A stretch of 64,000 nt of DNA from Amycolatopsis sp. WAC 01376 (GCF_003947415.1 NZ_QHKL01000007.1:496001-560000), one strand, 5' to 3'. Positions 51,025-59,763 are shown, numbered from the stretch's first letter. Translations and numbers: made by a program. The notes: generated by a model not told the origin, from the sequence alone.

Positions 51025-52446
51025 TTGATCGACGTGATCATCGCGGGCGGCGGACCGACCGGCATGATGCTGGGCGCCGAACTGCGACTGCACGGCGTCC
51101 ATGTGGTCGTCGTGGAGAAGGACGCGGAGCAGACCAAGGTCGTGCGCTCCATGGGCCTGCACGCACGCAGCATCGAGGTGATGGACCAGCGGGGCCTGCT
51201 GGAGCGCTTCCTCGAACACGGCACGAAGTACCCGGTCGGCGGCTCCTTCGCGGGCATCCTGAAACCGGCGCCGCCGCTGGACAGCGCCCACGCCTACATC
51301 CTCGGCATTCCGCAGACCGTCACCGACCGCCTGCTGACCGAGCACGCCATCGAGGTGGGCGTCGACCTGCGGCGCGGCCGGGAACTGGTCGGCCTGAGCC
51401 AGGACGAGGACGGCGTCGACGTCGAGCTCTCCGACGGGACCACACTGCGCTCGCGCTACCTCGTCGGCTGCGACGGCGGCCGCAGCACGGTGCGCAAGCT
51501 GCTCGGCATCGACTTCCCCGGCGAGCCCGCCACCGCCGAGACGCTGCTGGGCGAGATGGAACTGACCGAGGACTGGGAAACGGTGCTCGCCGTGATGACC
51601 GAGGTCCGCAAGACCCAGTTGCGGTTCGGTCTCTCCCCCATCGGCGACGGGGTGTACCGGGTGGGAGTGCCCGCCGAAGGACTGGCCGAGGATCCCCGGA
51701 TCCCACCGACCTTCGACGAGGTCAAACGACAGCTCAAAGCCGTCGCCGGCAGCGACTTCGGCGTGCACTCGCCGCGCTGGCTCTCCCGCTTCGGCGACGC
51801 CACCCGGCTGGCCGAACGCTACCGGGCAGGGCGGGCGTTCCTCGCGGGCGACGCGGCGCACATCCACCCGCCGGTCGGCGGGCAGGGGCTCAACCTCGGT
51901 GTCCAGGACGCCTTCAACCTCGGCTGGAAACTGGCCGCCGCGGTCAACGGCTGGGCCCCGGAAGACCTGCTGGACACCTATCACACCGAACGGCACCCGG
52001 TGGCCGCCGCGGTGCTGGACAACACCCGCGCACAGATGCAGCTGATGTCGCTCGATCCGGGTTCCCAGGCCGTCCGAAAGCTGCTGACGGAACTGATGGA
52101 TTTCGAGGACGTGAGCCTGTTCCTGACCGAGAAGATCACCGCGACCGCGATCCGCTACGACTTCGGCGAAGGGCACGAGCTGCTCGGCCGCCGGATGCGG
52201 GATCTGGACCTCGAGCAGGGACATCTCTACGGGCTGACCCGCAGCGGTCGCGGCCTGCTGCTCGACCAGACCGGCGCGCTCTCGGTGCGGGACTGGACGG
52301 ACCGGGTCGACCACGTCGTCGACGTCAGCGAGGAACTCGAGGTACCGGCGGTGCTGCTGCGGCCGGACGGGCACGTGGCGTGGGCGGGCGAAGACCAGGA
52401 AGAGCTGCTCACTGCCTTGCGCCGGTGGTTCGGCGAAGGGCTTTAG
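51025..52446 (+). CDS. rox: rifampicin monooxygenase
   Basis: 473-aa group A flavin monooxygenase that closely matches the rifamycin monooxygenase Rox/RIFMO, which hydroxylates rifampicin and causes its linearisation and inactivation. Features: FAD loop IIAGGGPTGMMLGAELRLHG, LVGCDGGRSTVRKLLGIDFPG, and AGDAAHIHPPVGGQGLNLGVQDAFNLGWKLA (D276), then DTYHTERHPVAAAVLDNTRAQM and VDHVVDVSEELEVPAVLLRP at the end, all characteristic. The TTG start has GGGGGA upstream. A rifamycin-associated element precedes it. The identity is strong; that it confers resistance in this strain is inferred. Confidence 0.92.
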   Translation: MIDVIIAGGGPTGMMLGAELRLHGVHVVVVEKDAEQTKVVRSMGLHARSIEVMDQRGLLERFLEHGTKYPVGGSFAGILKPAPPLDSAHAYILGIPQTVTDRLLTEHAIEVGVDLRRGRELVGLSQDEDGVDVELSDGTTLRSRYLVGCDGGRSTVRKLLGIDFPGEPATAETLLGEMELTEDWETVLAVMTEVRKTQLRFGLSPIGDGVYRVGVPAEGLAEDPRIPPTFDEVKRQLKAVAGSDFGVHSPRWLSRFGDATRLAERYRAGRAFLAGDAAHIHPPVGGQGLNLGVQDAFNLGWKLAAAVNGWAPEDLLDTYHTERHPVAAAVLDNTRAQMQLMSLDPGSQAVRKLLTELMDFEDVSLFLTEKITATAIRYDFGEGHELLGRRMRDLDLEQGHLYGLTRSGRGLLLDQTGALSVRDWTDRVDHVVDVSEELEVPAVLLRPDGHVAWAGEDQEELLTALRRWFGEGL

Positions 52447-52457
52447 CGACGTCCGCG

Positions 52458-52481
52458 GGGCCCGTGCCCGGTCACGGGCCC
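52458..52481. terminator. 9-bp-stem hairpin after rox
   Basis: GGGCCCGTG and CACGGGCCC pair perfectly around CCCGGT, 12 bp after the rox stop and overlapping the end of the convergent Lrp gene. Confidence 0.7.
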
Positions 52482-52918
52482 TGCGGCCCCCGATAACGCA
52501 ACGTCTGGTTGTAGACGATGTTGGTGTTCGTGCTCCCGAACAGCGCGAGCTCGTTGACGATCTCCTCCAGCCGTCCCATCGACGGCGCCGCGATCTTCAG
52601 CGAATAGCAGTCGTCACCGGTCGTGCGGAGGCATTCGAGGATCTCGGTCCGCTCCGCCAGGAGCTTGTGCAACGGCGCGTGCTTGCTGCCCGGATACTTC
52701 AGCCGCACCACCGCGAGCACCACATACCCGGCCTTCTCCAGGTCGACCTCGGCGCGATAGCCGGTGATCACCCCGGCCGACTCCAGCCGCTTCACCCGCT
52801 CCGTCGTCGCCGACGCGCTCAAGCTGACCCGCTTCCCCAGCTCGGTGAGCGGAAGCCGCCCGTCGTTCTGGAGCTCCACGAGGATCGCCCAGTCGGTCGC
52901 GTCGAGAGTCTCGGCCAT
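52472..52918 (-). CDS. Lrp/AsnC-family regulator
   Basis: 148-aa regulator: helix-turn-helix LDATDWAILVELQNDGRLPLTELGKRVSLSASATTERVKRLESAGVITGYRAEVDLEKAGY, then an AsnC_trans_reg (RAM) domain with TTGDDCYSLKIAAPSMGRLEEIVNELALFGSTNTNI. It probably responds to an amino acid. It is divergent from the LLM oxidoreductase gene 93 bp away. Confidence 0.92.
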   Translation of the reverse strand: MAETLDATDWAILVELQNDGRLPLTELGKRVSLSASATTERVKRLESAGVITGYRAEVDLEKAGYVVLAVVRLKYPGSKHAPLHKLLAERTEILECLRTTGDDCYSLKIAAPSMGRLEEIVNELALFGSTNTNIVYNQTLRYRGPQGP

Positions 52919-53011
52919 CGGGGCAGAATACCGGCAGATCCACGGCGGAAGTGCCCGTACGCCGGGAAAGATCTCTTCCCGGGTTACTCGCCCCGCCGAT
53001 AGCCTTGACCT

Positions 53012-53881
53012 GTGCGAATAGGTGTCAACGTCCCGAATTTCGGACCGGGGACCGACCCCGGGATCCTCCGCGGCTGGGCCACCACGGTCGAAGGCCTCGG
53101 CTACGACCTGCTCATGGTGTCCGATCACGTCGCCATCACCCCCGACGTCGCCGAGCAGTATCCGGCGCCGTTCTACGAACCGTTCACGACGCTGTCCTGG
53201 CTCGCCGGCGTGACGAACGAAATCCGGCTGGGCACCACCGTGCTCATCGTCCCGTACCGGCATCCGCTACTGATCGCCCGCATGGCCGCGAACCTGAACC
53301 AGCTCAGCGGCGGACGGCTCGTGCTCGGCGTCGCGTCCGGCTGGGCCCGTCAGGAGTTCGAAGCGCTCGACGTCCCGTTCGAGAAACGAGGACGGCTGAC
53401 CGACGGCCATCTCGACGCCGTCCGGAAAGCCTGGGCCGACGACGCCGACTACCGCGCCGGCGACATCCCGATCTGGGTCGGCGGCAACAGCGACGCCGGG
53501 ATCCGCCGCGCCGTCCGGGTCGGAGACGCCTGGCATCCGCTGCGGGCCACCCTCCCCTGGCTCACCGAAGCCCTCACCAGGGTCAAGACCATCGCCGACG
53601 CGCAGAACCGGCCCGTCCCCGCGTTCACCCCGCGGATCCTGCTGAACATCACCGGCCGTCCGGTCACCGGACCCGGCCGCCTCGCCGGGGAAGGCACGAT
53701 CGAGCAGATCGTCGACGACCTCGACCGGCTACGCCACCTCGGCGCCGAGACGGTCGTCCTCGACCCGTTCTCCGGTGACCCCGAGGAGACACTCCGCCCG
53801 GAAGCCGCCTGGCAGGCGCTGGCGACCGTGGCCGCACACTGGGAACTGGGCCGCTACCGAACCGAACAGGACCGACCATGA
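53012..53881 (+). CDS. LLM-class (probably F420-dependent) oxidoreductase
   Basis: 289-aa luciferase-like TIM barrel: MRIGVNVPNFGPGTDPGI, GYDLLMVSDHV, LGTTVLIVPYRHPLLIARMAANLNQLSGGRLVLGVASGW and IPIWVGGNSDAGIRRA. Actinobacterial members of this subgroup mostly use F420; the cofactor is inferred. The GTG start has almost no leader, so a leaderless transcript is possible. Overlaps the deaminase by 4 bp. Confidence 0.9.
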   Translation: MRIGVNVPNFGPGTDPGILRGWATTVEGLGYDLLMVSDHVAITPDVAEQYPAPFYEPFTTLSWLAGVTNEIRLGTTVLIVPYRHPLLIARMAANLNQLSGGRLVLGVASGWARQEFEALDVPFEKRGRLTDGHLDAVRKAWADDADYRAGDIPIWVGGNSDAGIRRAVRVGDAWHPLRATLPWLTEALTRVKTIADAQNRPVPAFTPRILLNITGRPVTGPGRLAGEGTIEQIVDDLDRLRHLGAETVVLDPFSGDPEETLRPEAAWQALATVAAHWELGRYRTEQDRP

Positions 53882-54303
53882 CCGAAGAAGACGAGAAGTT
53901 CCTCCGCCGCGCCATCGAACTGGCCGCGAAATCCCGCACGGACGGCGACCCGCCCTTCGGCTCGCTCCTCGTCGGCCCCGACGGCACGGTGCTCGCCGAG
54001 GACCACAACACCTCGGTGTCGCAATCGGACATCAGCCTGCACCCGGAGCTGAAACTCGCCGTCTGGGCCGCGCGCGAACTCGACCCCGTCGTCGCCGCGG
54101 AGACCACGATGTACACCAGTTGCCAGCCGTGCGGGATGTGCCAGGGCGCCATCGAACGCTCCGGCCTCGGCCGGGTCGTGTTCGCCCTTTCCGGCGACCA
54201 GGTCAACGCACTCAAGCCGCCGCACGCCGCGCCGCCCGTCCGGCTCGAAGGCCCGGCGTTGTACGACGAGGCCCGCGTCCCCGTGGCGGGCTACTACACC
54301 TGA
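53878..54303 (+). CDS. nucleoside/cytidine-type deaminase
   Basis: 141-aa deaminase: PPFGSLLVGPDGTVLAEDHN, zinc ligand and proton-shuttling glutamate in LHPELK (H-P-E where most members have H-A-E), and the second pair of ligands in TSCQPCGMCQGAIERSGL. Closer to the guanine/tRNA adenosine deaminase group than to cytidine deaminase proper. It overlaps the LLM gene by 4 bp, so the pair may act in one pathway, perhaps catabolism of a heterocycle. Followed by a hairpin. Confidence 0.87.
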   Translation: MTEEDEKFLRRAIELAAKSRTDGDPPFGSLLVGPDGTVLAEDHNTSVSQSDISLHPELKLAVWAARELDPVVAAETTMYTSCQPCGMCQGAIERSGLGRVVFALSGDQVNALKPPHAAPPVRLEGPALYDEARVPVAGYYT

Positions 54304-54316
54304 GCGGCGGCAAATC

Positions 54317-54358
54317 GGAATTCCGGCGGGGCCAGAATCGGCCCCATCACCGGATTCC
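54317..54358. terminator. hairpin after the deaminase
   Basis: Inner stem GGGGCC-AGAATC-GGCCCC and outer stem GGAATTCCGG/CCGGATTCC form an interrupted hairpin starting 14 bp after the deaminase stop. Confidence 0.65.
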
Positions 54359-54478
54359 CTTTCCGCAGCTCGATTTTCGCGGCAGGCTCTTCTCCGAACC
54401 CGGGATCCAGTCCGCGACCGCACCCAGCGTGGCGGCACGGGCCTCGAAAGGCTCGGTCGTGCTCGCGAACATTCAGAC

Positions 54479-54568
54479 TCAGTAATCCATGTAGTAGATC
54501 ACCCAGCCCGACTCCTTACTGCGAATGCCGCGCAGCATCGAACGCGTGAAGAAACGAACGGCCTTCAT
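54479..54568 (-). CDS. possible 29-aa small protein
   Basis: A short frame divergent from the recombinase encodes MKAVRFFTRSMLRGIRSKES then GWVIYYMDY: a basic amphipathic front and an aromatic, hydrophobic tail. There is no clear ribosome-binding site, and support rests only on its unusual composition and the empty space around it. It could be a chance frame. Confidence 0.22.
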   Translation of the reverse strand: MKAVRFFTRSMLRGIRSKESGWVIYYMDY

Positions 54569-54613
54569 TGGCGGAACGAGACGGGTCGCCGACGACGGCC
54601 TAGGATGATCACG

Positions 54614-55741
54614 ATGTCCGCCGAACTCGTGCCCTCCGCGCCGGAAGCACCGACGGCCCGGCTGCCGGAGACCAGGGCCGAGAACCGGCGGCAAATCCTC
54701 GCCGAAGCCGTCGCGCTGCTTCCCGCGCTCCCGCCCGCCGACCCGCTCGACCGGTACGCGATCCGGCACATCACCACGCTCTGGCTCGAGACCGACAAGA
54801 CCGACCACACCCGCCGCGCCTACTACGCCGACCTCTCCGCCTGGCTCGGCTGGTGCGCTCGCACCGGGCTCGACCCGCTGACGGCCCGCCGCGCCGACGT
54901 CGACGCCTGGAAGAACACCCTCACCGTCACCGGCAGGGACGGCCTGCCCCGGCCGGCCGCCGACTCCACCGTCGCGCGCACCCTCGCCGGCATCTCCAGC
55001 TGGTACCGGTACCTGCAGTCCAACGACATCGCCGACCGCAACCCGGTCTCCGCGGTCAACCGGCCCAAAACCGGCAAGACCCCGCCGCTACCGGCCCTCG
55101 GCGGCGAGTCGACGGCGAAACTGCTGAACCACATGGAGAACCGGGCTCGCACCAACGACACCGAAGCGTCCTGGCGCGACGCCGCCGTCGTCGCGATCCT
55201 GTTCTACACCGGCCTGCGTGTCTCCGGCCTGACCACCGCGACCGTGCGCGACCTGGACACCGACGCCGGGCACACGATCCTGCGCTACACCGCCAAGGGC
55301 GGCCACCGCGACTTCGTCCCGCTCGTCCCCGCCGCCCTGCATCCGCTGCACCGCTACCTCGACCTGCGCGCCGCCCGCGCCGGAGTCCGTCCCGACGAAC
55401 TGACCGGGCCACTGCTCGCGACCATGCCCCACCTCTACGACAGCACCAAACCCGGCGGAAAACCGTTGGCGCAACGGGACGTCTGGTTCCTCCTGCGGGC
55501 ACAGGCCCGTGCCGCCGGACTCGCCGAAGCGAACACCATCTCCCCGCACACCGCGCGGCGCACCACCGGCACCCTGCTGCTGGCCAACGACGTCCCGGTG
55601 CAGAAGGTCCAGGACCTGCTGGGCCACGCCGACATCCGCACCACCCGCGACCGCTACGACGCGCACCGGCACAAGCTGGAGACCTCCCCCGTGCACGCGC
55701 TCGCGCAGTTGCTCGCCGACGCGCGCCACCGTCAGAGCTGA
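54614..55741 (+). CDS. tyrosine recombinase / integrase
   Basis: 375-aa site-specific recombinase. N-terminal core-binding domain (about 50-150: TLWLETDKTDHTRRAYYADLSAWLGWC), catalytic domain with R202 (FYTGLRVSG), K228 (YTAKGGHRD), H312-x-x-R315 (ISPHTARRTTGTLL), H338 (LLGHADIRTTRDRYDAH) and Y348. All catalytic residues are present. AGGA lies 7 nt before the ATG at 54614; an ATG at 54605 is an alternative. No phage or conjugation genes adjoin. It converges on a small zinc-ribbon gene with a 10-bp overlap. Confidence 0.9.
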   Translation: MSAELVPSAPEAPTARLPETRAENRRQILAEAVALLPALPPADPLDRYAIRHITTLWLETDKTDHTRRAYYADLSAWLGWCARTGLDPLTARRADVDAWKNTLTVTGRDGLPRPAADSTVARTLAGISSWYRYLQSNDIADRNPVSAVNRPKTGKTPPLPALGGESTAKLLNHMENRARTNDTEASWRDAAVVAILFYTGLRVSGLTTATVRDLDTDAGHTILRYTAKGGHRDFVPLVPAALHPLHRYLDLRAARAGVRPDELTGPLLATMPHLYDSTKPGGKPLAQRDVWFLLRAQARAAGLAEANTISPHTARRTTGTLLLANDVPVQKVQDLLGHADIRTTRDRYDAHRHKLETSPVHALAQLLADARHRQS

Positions 55742-55920
55742 GCCTGCCCCAGCTGGGACTTCGTCGCCCCGATCACGACACCGTCGACCCGCGTGAGCCA
55801 GCTCCCGCACAGACACCGGACGTACTCCAGCCTGCCCTGGGACACCCTCTGGGTGTTCCGCACGCTTCCCGGCAGTTCCGCCAGCGGCCACCCGCACCGC
55901 GGGCACATGTTCGCTTCCAT
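55732..55920 (-). CDS. small zinc-ribbon protein
   Basis: 62-aa protein with C-x-x-C near the start (MCPRCGWPLAELPGS) and C-x-C in the middle (YVRCLCGSWLTRVDGVVIG), a compact zinc-ribbon fold. It is the convergent neighbour of the recombinase, 10-bp overlap. Divergent from the CGNR-type gene, 25 bp apart. Function unknown. Confidence 0.65.
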   Translation of the reverse strand: MEANMCPRCGWPLAELPGSVRNTQRVSQGRLEYVRCLCGSWLTRVDGVVIGATKSQLGQAQL

Positions 55921-55945
55921 ACCCCGATCGTGCTGTAATGATTCA

Positions 55946-56458
55946 ATGCACTTCAACCCTTACGGCGGAGCGGCGGCGCAGATCGCCGCCGAACTGGTCA
56001 ATCTCGGCGACGCCGCCGGACCAGCCACCCTCACCGCGATCTTCAAAGACCGCATGACCGTCCCCGCCGTCCAGGAACACGAATCGACCGAGATCATCAC
56101 CTGGACCCAGCGACTCCGGCACGTCTTCGAAGCCGACCCGGCCACACGCGTCGACCTGGTCAACGCACTGCTCCACGACTCCGCGTCCAAGCCCTACATC
56201 TCCACCCACGACGGCAAAGCCCCCCACCTGCACTACGTCGACGCGCACGCCGGCACCGTCTCCCGGGTCCGGGCCTACACCGCGGGCGGGCTCGCGCACC
56301 TCGTCTGCGACGCCCCGGATCGCTTCGGCGTCTGCTCACGCGAAGGCTGCGAAACCGTCTACGTCGACGTCTCCCGCAACGGCCGGCGCCGCTTCTGCTC
56401 GACCCGCTGCGGCACCAGGGTCCACGTCGCCGACCACCGCACCCGGCAGGCCGGCTAG
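55946..56458 (+). CDS. CGNR zinc-finger protein
   Basis: 170-aa protein of the CGNR group: N-terminal ABATE-like domain (YGGAAAQIAAELVNLGDAAG), C-terminal finger FGVCSREGCETVYVDVSRNGRRRFCSTRCGTRVHVADHR. Probably a DNA-binding regulator. It is divergent from the zinc-ribbon gene and lies next to the recombinase; no operator is obvious. Confidence 0.85.
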   Translation: MHFNPYGGAAAQIAAELVNLGDAAGPATLTAIFKDRMTVPAVQEHESTEIITWTQRLRHVFEADPATRVDLVNALLHDSASKPYISTHDGKAPHLHYVDAHAGTVSRVRAYTAGGLAHLVCDAPDRFGVCSREGCETVYVDVSRNGRRRFCSTRCGTRVHVADHRTRQAG

Positions 56459-56480
56459 ACGCCCGGTGCGAGAGTTCGGT

Positions 56481-57716
56481 CTAGATCGCGTACCTCCAGG
56501 CCGTCAGGGCATGCGCCGAGAACCACGCGCCCAGGACCACCCACGACGCCGCGGCCGCCACCGCCGTCACCGTCCGCCGCTTCGACAACCCGATCGCGAT
56601 CGGGATCAGCACCGGGAAAGCAGGCAGGATGAACCGGATCTTCGCGTCCGGCAGCCCCCGCGTCCCGATCGCCAGCAACAGCACCCCGACGCCGTACAGC
56701 GTCAACGGCCACGGCACCCGGATCAACGCCGCCACAACGGCCAACGCCACCGCACCCAGCAGCAACAACACCGTCAACGTGCTGAACACCGACTCGTCCC
56801 CGGTCAACCGCGCCAGCACCGAATCCGCCGTCTCCGCCCCGAAATCGAACTCGGTGTTCCAGCCCCGCAACTCGATGTCCTGCCAGCCGGTCCAACTACC
56901 CGTCCGGTACGCGACGAACCCCAGGTACCCCGCCACCCCCAACGGCGCGACCACCGCACCCGCCAACGCCCACCAGCGCTTCTCCGTGCGCCGGAAGACC
57001 GCGATCAACGCCGCCACGACGACCACCGCGACCAGCACCACCGCCGTCGACCGGGACAACCCGGCCCCGAAAGCGCACAACCCGGCCAGCATCCAGCGCC
57101 GCTCCAGCACCCCCACCAGCGCCCACACCGCGAACGCGCAGAAAACCGCCTCCGTGTAAGCCATCGAGAACACGATCGCCATCGGCGCCCCGGCCCACAA
57201 CGCCACCAGCAGCAACCCGGTCCGGTCACCCCGATCCGGCGACACCGCCCGCCCGATCCGGATCAGCCCGCACGCCAGCACGAGACCAGCGATCACCGAC
57301 ACCGTCAGCGCCGCGGTCACAACGTCGGGCCCGAGCCACATCACCGCGCCGACGAGCTTCGGATACAGCGGGAAGAACGCCATCGGCGCGTCCGAATACG
57401 GCTGCCTCGCCGCGTCCAGGGTCCCCGGCAGATCCGCGTACCCGTGCACCGCCAGCCGCAGGTACCACTGACCGTCCCACGCGGTCAGCCGATCGGTCAG
57501 CGTCGCCCCGCGCCGGGAGGCCAGCAGATCCAGCAACTGGACACTCGCCGTGCGGATCACCAGATACAGCGCGATCGCCCTCGGGTAAGGCGACCAGGCC
57601 AGTCTGTCGAGGACTCTCTCGAACACACGCGCCGGACGCCCCTGCCGGGGCGCCGTCTCGGGAACGGCGGGTTGATCAAGGTCGTCGACTTCTCGAAGCA
57701 CGATCAGAGTGTCCAC
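56481..57716 (-). CDS. PIG-V-type mannosyltransferase
   Basis: 411-aa integral membrane glycosyltransferase of the PIG-V/GT-C type: about ten membrane segments, the luminal acidic loop TAWDGQWYLRLAVHGYADLPG (the W-D-x-x-W/H-Y pattern near the start), then SDAPMAFFPLYPKLVGAVMWL, and MAYTEAVFCAFAVWALVG. In actinobacteria such proteins are thought to transfer mannose from polyprenyl-phosphomannose to cell-wall lipids; the acceptor is unknown. Confidence 0.83.
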   Translation of the reverse strand: MDTLIVLREVDDLDQPAVPETAPRQGRPARVFERVLDRLAWSPYPRAIALYLVIRTASVQLLDLLASRRGATLTDRLTAWDGQWYLRLAVHGYADLPGTLDAARQPYSDAPMAFFPLYPKLVGAVMWLGPDVVTAALTVSVIAGLVLACGLIRIGRAVSPDRGDRTGLLLVALWAGAPMAIVFSMAYTEAVFCAFAVWALVGVLERRWMLAGLCAFGAGLSRSTAVVLVAVVVVAALIAVFRRTEKRWWALAGAVVAPLGVAGYLGFVAYRTGSWTGWQDIELRGWNTEFDFGAETADSVLARLTGDESVFSTLTVLLLLGAVALAVVAALIRVPWPLTLYGVGVLLLAIGTRGLPDAKIRFILPAFPVLIPIAIGLSKRRTVTAVAAAASWVVLGAWFSAHALTAWRYAI

Positions 57717-57853
57717 AATGTGAGGTCATTTCGCCGTTCGATCCCGAAGATTCACAGCTCGAAAGCAGGTGGGGAAGGCCACAAACCAGGCTTGTGAGCC
57801 CACCTCGATCTTGTGTTTCCCAGCCCCCGCCCACGGCTCCTACGGTCGGAACC

Positions 57854-58609
57854 ATGAGCGAACAGAACCTCAACGACACGGTCGCGATCATCGCCGGCGG
57901 CGCGAAGAACCTCGGTGGACTCCTCTCCACCACCCTCGCCGAGGCCGGCGCCAAGGTCGTCGTCCACTACCACGGCGACACCTCCGCGGCCGACGCCGAG
58001 AAGACCGTCGAAGCCGTCCGCGGCACCGGCTCCGAAGCCATCGCCGTCCAAGGCGACCTGACCAGGGTCGCCGACGTCCGCCGCCTCTTCGACACCGCGA
58101 TCGACAACTTCGGCCGCGCCGACATCGCGGTCAACACCACCGGCATGGTCCTGCGCAAACCGATCCTCGAAACCACCGAGGAGGAGTACGACCGCATGTT
58201 CGCGGTCAACGCGAAAGCCGCCTACTTCTTCATCCAGGAAGCCGGACGGCGTCTTTCCGACAACGGCAAGATCATCAGCCTCGGCACCTCACTGCTGGCG
58301 GCCTTCACCGACGGCTACTCCACCTACGCCGGCGGCAAAGCCCCACTGGAGCACTTCACCAGGGCGGCCGCCAAAGAGTTCGCCGACCGCGGCATCTCGG
58401 TCAACGTCGTCGCCCCCGGCCCGATGGACACCCCGTTCTTCTACCCGCAGGAAACGCCCGAACGGGTCGAGTTCCACAAGTCTCAGGCCATGGGTGGACG
58501 CCTCACGAAGATCGAGGACATCGTGCCGATCATCCGGTTCCTTGCCACCGACGGCGGCTGGTTCACCGGCCAGACGATGTTCCCGAACGGCGGCTACACC
58601 ACCCGCTGA
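57854..58609 (+). CDS. SDR-family oxidoreductase
   Basis: 251-aa classical SDR: VAIIAGGAKNLGGLLSTTLAEAGAKVVVHYHGD (nucleotide loop GGAKNLGG, a variant of TGxxxGIG), VNTTGMV, S in SLGTSLLAAFTDG and Y-x-x-x-K in YSTYAGGKAPLEHF. Residues for catalysis are complete. It stands directly upstream of a LysR gene on the same strand. Confidence 0.9.
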   Translation: MSEQNLNDTVAIIAGGAKNLGGLLSTTLAEAGAKVVVHYHGDTSAADAEKTVEAVRGTGSEAIAVQGDLTRVADVRRLFDTAIDNFGRADIAVNTTGMVLRKPILETTEEEYDRMFAVNAKAAYFFIQEAGRRLSDNGKIISLGTSLLAAFTDGYSTYAGGKAPLEHFTRAAAKEFADRGISVNVVAPGPMDTPFFYPQETPERVEFHKSQAMGGRLTKIEDIVPIIRFLATDGGWFTGQTMFPNGGYTTR

Positions 58610-58660
58610 CCCCTACGCTGACCGAGACGCCGCAGACCGAACACGAAGGGGAACCCCGGG

Positions 58661-59539
58661 GTGGGCCTGGACCTGTACAAGCTGAACCACCTCATCGCCG
58701 TCGCGGAAGAAGGCAGCTTCACCCGCGCGGCGACCCGGCTGCACCTGAGCCAGCAGGCGCTGTCGACCTCGGTGCGCACGCTCGAGCGGGAAGTCGGCGT
58801 CCCCCTGCTCGAGCGGAGCGCCACCGGCGTCACCGTCCTCCCCGCCGGACAGGCACTCATCGCCGACGCCCACCTCCTGCACGGCATCGCCGACTCCGCC
58901 GTCCAGCGCGCCCGGCGCATCGGCAGGAGCGAACCGGAACGACTCCGCGTCGGCCACACCCCCGCGGTCACCGGCGACGAGGTCACCGCCCTGCTCCGGA
59001 AGCACCAGCCCGACCCCGGGCTGATCATCGACGTCAACCAGCGCTATCCCGACGAACTCGTCGCGCAACTACTCGGCGGACAACTCGATCTCGGCCTCGG
59101 CCGCGCCCTGACCCTCGCGCACGGCCTCGTCGGCACCACCCTGATCCGGCAGCCGCTCAACGTCGCCGTCGCGGCCGGCCACCGCCTCGCCGGACGCGAC
59201 GACCTCCAGCTGAGCGACCTCGCCGACGAGGAGATCACCGTCTGGGGACATCCCGGCCGCTCCGGGTACACCGATCTGCTCGTCAATCTCTGCCGTGACG
59301 CGGGATTCGAGCCACGCGTGCGCCGCAACCCCATCCAGGGAACACCACCGGTCACCGCCGTACTCGACACCGACGGCGTCGCCTTCGTGACCGCGGCGCC
59401 CGGACCGGCGGCCGGCGGCGCGGTGTGTGTCCTGCGGCTGGAACCGGCGGTACACGTCCCGCTTCAGGCCCTTTGGCCCCAGCACGGCACTTCCGACGCT
59501 CGCCAAGCCTTTCTCGCGTCTGCCCAGGGTTTCTCCTGA
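58661..59539 (+). CDS. LysR-family regulator
   Basis: 292-aa LysR-type regulator: helix-turn-helix LNHLIAVAEEGSFTRAATRLHLSQQALSTSVRTLEREVGVPLLER, then a LysR_substrate domain (RLRVGHTPAV, LDLGLGRALTLAHGL, GVAFVTAAPG). GTG start. It lies 51 bp downstream of the SDR gene and in the same direction, which is less usual than the divergent layout; it may regulate that gene from within the operon. Confidence 0.9.
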   Translation: MGLDLYKLNHLIAVAEEGSFTRAATRLHLSQQALSTSVRTLEREVGVPLLERSATGVTVLPAGQALIADAHLLHGIADSAVQRARRIGRSEPERLRVGHTPAVTGDEVTALLRKHQPDPGLIIDVNQRYPDELVAQLLGGQLDLGLGRALTLAHGLVGTTLIRQPLNVAVAAGHRLAGRDDLQLSDLADEEITVWGHPGRSGYTDLLVNLCRDAGFEPRVRRNPIQGTPPVTAVLDTDGVAFVTAAPGPAAGGAVCVLRLEPAVHVPLQALWPQHGTSDARQAFLASAQGFS

Positions 59540-59576
59540 GGCGCACGGGCCTCTGAAGGACTAGGTACCTACTGCG

Positions 59577-59667
59577 TGACCTGTGGCGCTTCTTGCGTGA
59601 TGCCGGGTTGAAGTACATGAAGGCCCCCTTCCTGTACCTAGGCGCAAGGAAGGGGTCCTTCATGTAC
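59577..59667 (-). repeat. dispersed ~90-bp hairpin element, copy 2
   Basis: Inverted copy of the element at 24214-24305. The hairpin (59613-59667) is 55 bp in both copies, and the tail with GGCGCTTCTTGCGTGATGCC precedes it here. It stands 37 bp after the LysR stop. Confidence 0.75.
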
Positions 59668-59763
59668 TTGGGGAAGGCCTTCACGGACCGCGGGCCCGCG
59701 ATCAGCCGAAGCCAGCGGTCAGCAGGTACCGAGGGTCACCCTCAAGAGAGTCCGAATCGCCAC

